NCBI GenBank assembly: GCA_036264135.1
Contig: DATARN010000206.1
Coordinates: 1 to 9,990 of the forward strand
Length of the DNA stretch: 9,990 bases
Direction: 5' to 3'
DNA from: DATARN01 sp036264135
Lineage (GTDB): Bacteria > Actinomycetota > Acidimicrobiia > Acidimicrobiales > Palsa-688
Made by a program: the position numbers and the translations under genes. The notes below the pieces were generated by a model. The model did no database searches. It was given only the letters and a program-made list of their open reading frames with translations, and was not told the origin of the DNA. Shown here one piece after another: positions 5,769-9,990 of this stretch. Position 1 is the first letter of the stretch, and the number at the start of each line of letters is the position of its first letter.

Positions 5769-7814
5769 ATGGCCGGCCCCGGCGGTCCCGGCTCTCATCG
5801 TCGTAGCGGTGGACCCGCCGAAGTTCCGAGCGCCGCGTCCCGCCGGCCGAGCAAGCCCGTCGCGCCGGAAGGAGCGGCCCCGGCTCCCGGGCTGCGACGA
5901 GCCGGACGCCACTCGGCCGCCCAAGGCCCGACCGCGCTGCTGCGCTCACCGCTGATCCTCACCTTGATCGTCGTGGTCGCGCTGGTCGCGGTCACCGTGG
6001 TCGTGGTGCTGCTGCGCTCCGGCGGATCCGATCCGGCGGGTCCGGTTGCCCAGTCCTACCTCACCGCCTGGAACCGACGTGACTTCGCCGCCATGGCGTC
6101 GTTGGTGGAACACCCGCCGCCCAACTTCGCCGCCATCCACCAAGCCATGTTCGACGACCTCGGCGTGGCCAACTGGCAGTACCGTCTGGGTTCGGTCACC
6201 TCGCACGCCGGTACGGCCGATGCCGGCTACTCCGCTCACCTCGTCCTCGGCGGCATCGGCGCCTGGGACTACTCCGGCTCCATGCATTTGGCCAAGGTGT
6301 TCGGCCACTGGCTGGTCGAGTGGACACCGGCCACGATGTACCGCGCCCTGACCCCCGGCGCCAAATTGACGTTCCAACGGACGTTCCCGCCCCGCGCCGC
6401 CGTCCTTGGCGCCGGGGGGACCGTCCTGGCCGGCCCCACCGATGTGGTCACCGTCGGTCTCGAAGGCGATGCCGTCACCAGCGTCGCCGAGGTCACGACG
6501 GCCCTCACCCAGGCGGGAATCGACGCCAACGCCATCGCCGCCGCCCTCAAGGCGGCCACCGCCCACCCCAAGCAGTTCACCCCGGTCGCCGACCTGGCCG
6601 ACGCCCGCTACCAGCAGGTGAAGCCGATCATCTTCCGCGTTCCGGGGACAAGGTTCCAGCGGCACACCGGCCAGGCCAGCGTCACCGCCGACCTCGGGGC
6701 GCACGTCGTCGGTTCGCTCGGCGCGATCACCGCCCAGCAGCTCCAGCAGCTCGGCCTGCCCTACCGGGCGAGCGACAGCGTCGGCCAGACCGGGATCGAG
6801 GCCCAATACGAGCGCCAACTGGCCGGGACACCGGGCGGCTCAATCCAGGTGATAGGCGCCAACGGAACAGTGTTGGCGACGCCAGCCACGTTCACCGCCA
6901 AGCCCGGCACGGCCGTGCACACCAGCCTGGACCTGCACACCCAGCAGGTTGCCGAAGCGGCGCTGAACGGCCTCAAGCAGCCCGCCGCCCTGGTGGCTAT
7001 CCGGGCGTCAACGGGGGAAGTGCTGGCGGCCGTTAGCCGCCCCGACAGCACCCCCTTCGACCGGTCGCTGCAGGGTCAGTACCCGCCCGGGTCCACCTTC
7101 AAGGTGATCACCAGCGCCGCCCTGCTGGCCAGCGGCCTCACGCCGGACAGCCCGACCACCTGCCCGAAAACCTTGACCGTCGACGGCCGGGCCTTCAAGA
7201 ACTTCGAGGGTGAATCCTCCCTCGACATCTCGTTCCTGCGGGCCTTCGCGGTTTCCTGCAATACCGCCTTCATCACGCTGGCGGGGAAGCTGACGGGTGC
7301 CCAGCTGATCAGCGCCGCCGGCCAGTTCGGCTTCGGCACCAACCTGCAGCCCGGCGTGCCGGTATTCGGCGGCCAGATTCCTCCGCCCGTCGACGACGTG
7401 GAAAAGGTGGCCAGCGCCATCGGCCAGGCCCGAGTCCTCGCCAGCCCGCTGCAGATGGCGGCAGTTGCCGCCGCCGTCGACAGCGGCTCCTACCACGCTC
7501 CCCGCCTTGTCGTGGGCGCGCCCGACGACACGGCCAAAGCCATCGCCCTGGCCCCACCGGTCGTGGCCGGGCTGCACACCATGATGGCGGCCGTCGTCAG
7601 CAGCGGCACGGGGACGCCAGCCAACGTGGGCGGATCCCCGCCGGTCTACGGCAAGACCGGAACCGCCGAGTTCGGAAATGCCACACCCCCCATGACCCAT
7701 GCCTGGTTCATCGGGTTCCGCGGGGACGTCGCCTTCGCCATCGTGGTGGAAGGCGGCGGCGTCGGCGGCACGGTTGCCGGACCGATCGCCGCCAAATTCC
7801 TCCGGGGCCTCTAA
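5769..7814 (+). CDS. Class B penicillin-binding protein (D,D-transpeptidase) with NTF2-like domain
   Basis: 681 residues. A Pro/Arg-rich cytoplasmic segment (1-58) is followed by a membrane anchor (about 60-82, LILTLIVVVALVAVTVVVVLL). Next is an NTF2-like/MecA_N-type domain (about 88-200, starting AQSYLTAWNRRDFAAMASLV). A PBP dimerisation-type region (about 205-375) has SVGQTGIEAQYERQLAGTPG at 337-356. The transpeptidase domain has all three penicilloyl-serine motifs: STFK (442-445, catalytic S442), SCN (496-498) and KTGTAEF (629-635). The IGQARVLASPLQMA segment (551-564) is typical. It should cross-link peptidoglycan outside the membrane and bind beta-lactams; MecA-type NTF2 domains occur in both low-affinity and ordinary PBPs, so resistance cannot be deduced. 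The cytoplasmic basic segment is longer than usual. ATG 5769 lies 17 nt after the oxidoreductase stop and has only a poor Shine-Dalgarno. Its stop is 3 nt from that of the convergent kinase gene. Confidence 0.95.
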   Translation: MAGPGGPGSHRRSGGPAEVPSAASRRPSKPVAPEGAAPAPGLRRAGRHSAAQGPTALLRSPLILTLIVVVALVAVTVVVVLLRSGGSDPAGPVAQSYLTAWNRRDFAAMASLVEHPPPNFAAIHQAMFDDLGVANWQYRLGSVTSHAGTADAGYSAHLVLGGIGAWDYSGSMHLAKVFGHWLVEWTPATMYRALTPGAKLTFQRTFPPRAAVLGAGGTVLAGPTDVVTVGLEGDAVTSVAEVTTALTQAGIDANAIAAALKAATAHPKQFTPVADLADARYQQVKPIIFRVPGTRFQRHTGQASVTADLGAHVVGSLGAITAQQLQQLGLPYRASDSVGQTGIEAQYERQLAGTPGGSIQVIGANGTVLATPATFTAKPGTAVHTSLDLHTQQVAEAALNGLKQPAALVAIRASTGEVLAAVSRPDSTPFDRSLQGQYPPGSTFKVITSAALLASGLTPDSPTTCPKTLTVDGRAFKNFEGESSLDISFLRAFAVSCNTAFITLAGKLTGAQLISAAGQFGFGTNLQPGVPVFGGQIPPPVDDVEKVASAIGQARVLASPLQMAAVAAAVDSGSYHAPRLVVGAPDDTAKAIALAPPVVAGLHTMMAAVVSSGTGTPANVGGSPPVYGKTGTAEFGNATPPMTHAWFIGFRGDVAFAIVVEGGGVGGTVAGPIAAKFLRGL

Positions 7815-7817
7815 CGC

Positions 7818-8864
7818 TTAGCCGTCGCCGGCCGAGCGGCGATTCGGCAGCCGGATGACGAACTTGCCCCGCTCGTAGACCAGCCTCCCACCCTGCGACT
7901 CGATCAAGCCCCGGGCGATCGGCAGGCCCAACCCGCTGCCGCCCTCGCCATCCAGGCTGACGAAGCGCTCGAACGCCCGTTCCGCCGTGCCGTTGGGCAG
8001 CCCGGGGCCGTCGTCGCTGACCGCGATCTCGATGGTGCCGGCGGTGGCGCCCACCTCCACCGCGACCTGGGTCCGGGCGTGGCGACGGGCGTTGTCGAGC
8101 AGATTGGCCAAGGCGTTCTTCGTCGCCTCGCCGGAAAGCATGGTCTGGTCCGGGACCTCACCGCGGATCCTCAGCTCGGTGCTCACCTTGGCGCCGAGCC
8201 GGGGCCGGTCGAGCTCGCCGCGGCACAGCTCGACGATGTCGACCGACTGAAGCGGCGGCACCTCACCCTGGTCGACGCGGGCCATCTGCAAGAGGGAGGA
8301 CAGCAGCTTTCCCGCCCGTTCCGCCTCTCGTGAGAGGTTCACGAGGAGCCGTTCCTGCTGTGCGGTCGCCCCGCCGACCAGCAGGGCGTCGGTCGAGGCC
8401 CGGATACCGGCCAGGGGCGTCCGCAGCTGGTGGGCGGCGTAGGCCAGGAACTCCCGCCGTTGCCGGGCCGACACGCTGGCCACCATCGCCGCCTGTCGGG
8501 CGGCGGCGATGAGGATCACCAGCACCGACAGGGTCAGCAGCAACAGCACACCGTTGAGTACGAACACCACCTCGTCGTGAGAGTGGCTGAAGAAGGCGGC
8601 CACCGTGGTCACCACCCCGCTCTCCACGGCTAGGGCGAATCCCGCCCGGCGACCCGCGATGGCCGTACCGATGGCCGTAGGAACGAGATAAAACAGCGCC
8701 AGCGACAGCACCGGACCGGTGGCGTAGTCGGCGAAGCCCAGGACCGCCACCACGCCCGCCAGTACGCCGACCGCCACCCCGGTGTTGGGCCAACTCGGGC
8801 TCACTCCGCTGGTCCACCACTGGCCGGATATGAGGCGCTTGAGGTCGTCCCATGCGGCAGGCAT
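7818..8864 (-). CDS. Membrane sensor histidine kinase of a two-component pair
   Basis: 348 residues. The N-terminal sensor part has about four membrane helices between 28 and 122 (AVGVLAGVVAVLGFA; LSLALFYLVPTAIGTAIA; AVESGVVTTVAAFF; FVLNGVLLLLTLSVLVILIAA) with little extracytoplasmic sequence, so it probably senses within the membrane. The LALFYLVP...GRRAGF pattern recurs in other bacterial membrane sensors. Next come a dimerisation/phosphoacceptor H box YAAHQLRTPLAGI (142-154, H145), N box NALANLLDNARRHA (250-263), G1 DDGPGLP (284-290) and G2 GSGLGLPIARGLIESQGG (309-326). The ATP-binding fold is complete. ATG 8864 overlaps the response regulator stop (TGATG), implying translational coupling. 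It should phosphorylate the adjacent regulator. The signal is unknown; the convergent PBP gene hints at an envelope theme but does not prove it. Confidence 0.93.
   Translation of the reverse strand: MPAAWDDLKRLISGQWWTSGVSPSWPNTGVAVGVLAGVVAVLGFADYATGPVLSLALFYLVPTAIGTAIAGRRAGFALAVESGVVTTVAAFFSHSHDEVVFVLNGVLLLLTLSVLVILIAAARQAAMVASVSARQRREFLAYAAHQLRTPLAGIRASTDALLVGGATAQQERLLVNLSREAERAGKLLSSLLQMARVDQGEVPPLQSVDIVELCRGELDRPRLGAKVSTELRIRGEVPDQTMLSGEATKNALANLLDNARRHARTQVAVEVGATAGTIEIAVSDDGPGLPNGTAERAFERFVSLDGEGGSGLGLPIARGLIESQGGRLVYERGKFVIRLPNRRSAGDG
7821..7848. terminator. Candidate bidirectional hairpin at the convergent gene ends
   Basis: A perfect 6-bp stem TCGCCG/CGGCGA (7825-7830, 7837-7842) can extend by GCCG/CGGC with a 2-nt bulge. 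It begins 7 nt after the PBP stop and lies in the last codons of the kinase gene. There is no T tract, so it is at best a weak or factor-assisted terminator. Confidence 0.3.
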
Positions 8865-9550
8865 CAGGTCCGAAAGACGTAGCCGCGGCTGCGCACCGTG
8901 TGCACCAGGCGAGGGCCGTGGGCATCGAGCTTGCGGCGCAGCGCGCTGACATGGACCTCCACCAGGTTGGGGTCGTAGGAGTCGAAGCCCCAGATCTGCG
9001 AGAGCAGCTGGCCCTTGGAAAACACCTGATTCGGCGACCTGGCCAGTACGGAGAGCAGTTCGAACTCGGTCGGAGTCAGGTCGAGGACCACCCCACCGCG
9101 CATCGCCAGCTTGGCGTTGTCGTCGATGAGGAGGTCCCGAATCTCGGCGACGGGGGAGTGAAGGCGACCGCTGCGACGGAGAACGGCCCGCACTCGCGCC
9201 AGCAGTTCCGACATGGCGAAGGGCTTGACGATGTAGTCGTCGCCGCCGGACTCAAAGCCGGCGAGACGATCGTCCAGGCTGTCGGCCGCCGTCAAGAAGA
9301 CGACGGGCACCCCGGCCTGGGAGATGACCTGGCGGGCCAGGGCGAAGCCGTCCGGGCCAGACGGCAGCTGGACATCGATGATGGCCACGTCGGGGCGGAA
9401 CTCGTCGATGACACTCGTCAGTTGTTCCCCGGTCGGCTGGGCCCGTACGAGAAAGCCGAGACCTTCGAAGGCGATGACCACCGCCTCGCGCACCGAGAGG
9501 TCGTCCTCGATGAGAAGCGCACGGTTCGAAACGGCGTTGGTGGTGCTCAT
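8864..9550 (-). CDS. OmpR/PhoB-family response regulator
   Basis: 228 residues. The receiver domain (about 10-125) has acidic pocket E15 D16 D17, phosphoacceptor D59 (VAIIDVQLPSGPDG), T87 (VVFLTAAD) and K109 (YIVKPF), all as expected. The C-terminal winged-helix domain (about 130-228) shows LDLTPTEFELLSVLARSPNQVFSK, the recognition-helix region NLVEVHVSALRRKLD and the wing RLVHTVRSRGYVFRT. Full length for the family. ATG 9550 has AGGAG with 9-nt spacing. It follows the small membrane gene by 31 nt and its stop overlaps the kinase start by one base, giving a three-gene operon. It is predicted to be phosphorylated by the adjacent kinase and to regulate transcription; targets are unknown. Confidence 0.96.
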   Translation of the reverse strand: MSTTNAVSNRALLIEDDLSVREAVVIAFEGLGFLVRAQPTGEQLTSVIDEFRPDVAIIDVQLPSGPDGFALARQVISQAGVPVVFLTAADSLDDRLAGFESGGDDYIVKPFAMSELLARVRAVLRRSGRLHSPVAEIRDLLIDDNAKLAMRGGVVLDLTPTEFELLSVLARSPNQVFSKGQLLSQIWGFDSYDPNLVEVHVSALRRKLDAHGPRLVHTVRSRGYVFRT

Positions 9551-9559
9551 CCAGCAGGA

Positions 9560-9564
9560 CTCCT
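9560..9564 (-). promoter_or_regulatory. Shine-Dalgarno AGGAG for the response regulator
   Basis: The minus strand reads AGGAG, 9 nt, then ATG at 9550. It is the clearest ribosome binding site in the window and contrasts with the operon-first genes, which lack one. Confidence 0.75.
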
Positions 9565-9581
9565 ACGAACGATGCGGTCGG

Positions 9582-9962
9582 CTACCGCGATAATTTTCCC
9601 ACCTCCGCAGTCCGGGCGGCGTTGGTCACGACCAGTGCCGCCACGAGCAGCCCGACGTCGACCAGCACGGCAAGGCCGGTGAGGCTGATCAGCCCCGGTG
9701 GGGGATGCGGGAGGCGGGTGCACTGGCAGGCGCCCGGCAGCCCCGCCGTCCAGTGGCGAGCGGCGGCGATCGGGGCGGGCAGGGTGGCGAGAATCGCCCA
9801 GGCCGGCGGCCAGGGCGACAGCAGGTGCGTGGCGATGGCGGCCGCCACGGCCATCTGGGCCAGGGCGACGGCGACACCCCACCGGCCACCGACGGCAGCC
9901 ACGAGGCCGGCGGAGGCGAGCAGGCCCGTCGCCAGCACGAGCCGACCGGCCAAGAGGCGCAC
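9582..9962 (-). CDS. Small multi-pass membrane protein with CxC motif (faintly MauE/DoxX-like)
   Basis: 126 residues from GTG 9962, mostly hydrophobic, with about four helices: LVLATGLLASAGLVAAV (8-24), GVAVALAQMAVAAAIATHLL (29-48), WAILATLPAPIAAA (55-68) and LISLTGLAVLVDVGLLVAALVV (91-112). A Cys pair C79-Q-C81 lies between helices 3 and 4. The MauE membrane family carries a CGC motif at a comparable place between its last helices, so a distant relation is possible, but the protein is shorter than usual and I would not transfer a function. TACAGT 6 nt before the GTG fits a leaderless start. The frame is open to the window edge, so a longer protein starting outside cannot be excluded. It leads the two-component operon, and its CxC could be a redox element feeding the kinase (speculation). 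Confidence 0.6.
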   Translation of the reverse strand: MRLLAGRLVLATGLLASAGLVAAVGGRWGVAVALAQMAVAAAIATHLLSPWPPAWAILATLPAPIAAARHWTAGLPGACQCTRLPHPPPGLISLTGLAVLVDVGLLVAALVVTNAARTAEVGKLSR

Positions 9963-9968
9963 CGCGGG

Positions 9969-9974
9969 ACTGTA
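9969..9974 (-). promoter_or_regulatory. Predicted -10 box (TACAGT) of the membrane protein / two-component operon
   Basis: The minus strand reads TACAGT, 6 nt, then GTG at 9962. The -35 region would fall at or beyond the right window edge and cannot be assessed. Confidence 0.4.
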
Positions 9975-9990
9975 CCGCCAGTTGGTTGGG

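Noticed and set aside
4462..5949. Long minus-strand open frame (495 codons) opposite the oxidoreductase gene
   Set aside because: Low-complexity Gly/Arg/Pro-rich product with no domain. High-GC codon bias commonly opens the opposite strand; the plus-strand protein has a clear Rossmann fold.
5946..6818. Minus-strand open frame (290 codons) opposite the PBP gene
   Set aside because: Antisense shadow of the NTF2-like and dimerisation regions; Gly/Val-rich and without recognisable motifs.

Overview
The window comes from a high-GC actinobacterium. GC-rich codon third positions, five apparent leaderless operon starts, and the gene types all fit; something near Acidimicrobiia or a related soil lineage is plausible, but the genus cannot be read from the sequence. 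Every gene except a central plus-strand cluster lies on the minus strand. No rRNA, tRNA, mobile element or CRISPR array was seen.

Right-to-left on the minus strand from 3262 to 1 is a resistance/detoxification-type cluster. It holds an AraC-type regulator, a VOC (glyoxalase-fold) protein, a pyridoxamine 5'-phosphate oxidase-fold protein broken by a one-base frameshift, and a UvrA-like ABC ATPase that lacks the UvrB-binding region and runs off the left edge. The regulator gene and the VOC gene each have their own predicted -10 element. Both promoters carry the same 11-bp sequence just upstream, which suggests that the regulator controls both.

At 3339-4253 (minus) is a single-pass membrane protein with a charged cytoplasmic N-terminus and a long Thr/Pro-rich outer stalk. 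The stalk ends in eleven 15-bp tandem repeats encoding PPSTA/PPNTA.

From a divergent promoter region (4254-4509), a plus-strand operon runs to 7814. It encodes a 45-residue membrane peptide, a saccharopine-dehydrogenase-like NAD(P)-binding protein of unknown substrate, and a class B penicillin-binding protein with an NTF2-like domain. Spacing of 3 and 17 nt implies that they are expressed together; a joint role in the cell envelope is inference.

Converging on this operon with only 3 nt between stops is a minus-strand cluster: a small four-helix membrane protein with a CxC motif, an OmpR-family response regulator and its sensor histidine kinase, which are translationally coupled through TGATG.

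The most notable observation is that all five predicted transcription-unit heads have a TANNNT box ending 6-8 nt before the start codon and no Shine-Dalgarno, whereas some internal genes have clear Shine-Dalgarno sites. The most interesting under-described unit is the small membrane peptide / oxidoreductase / penicillin-binding protein operon.
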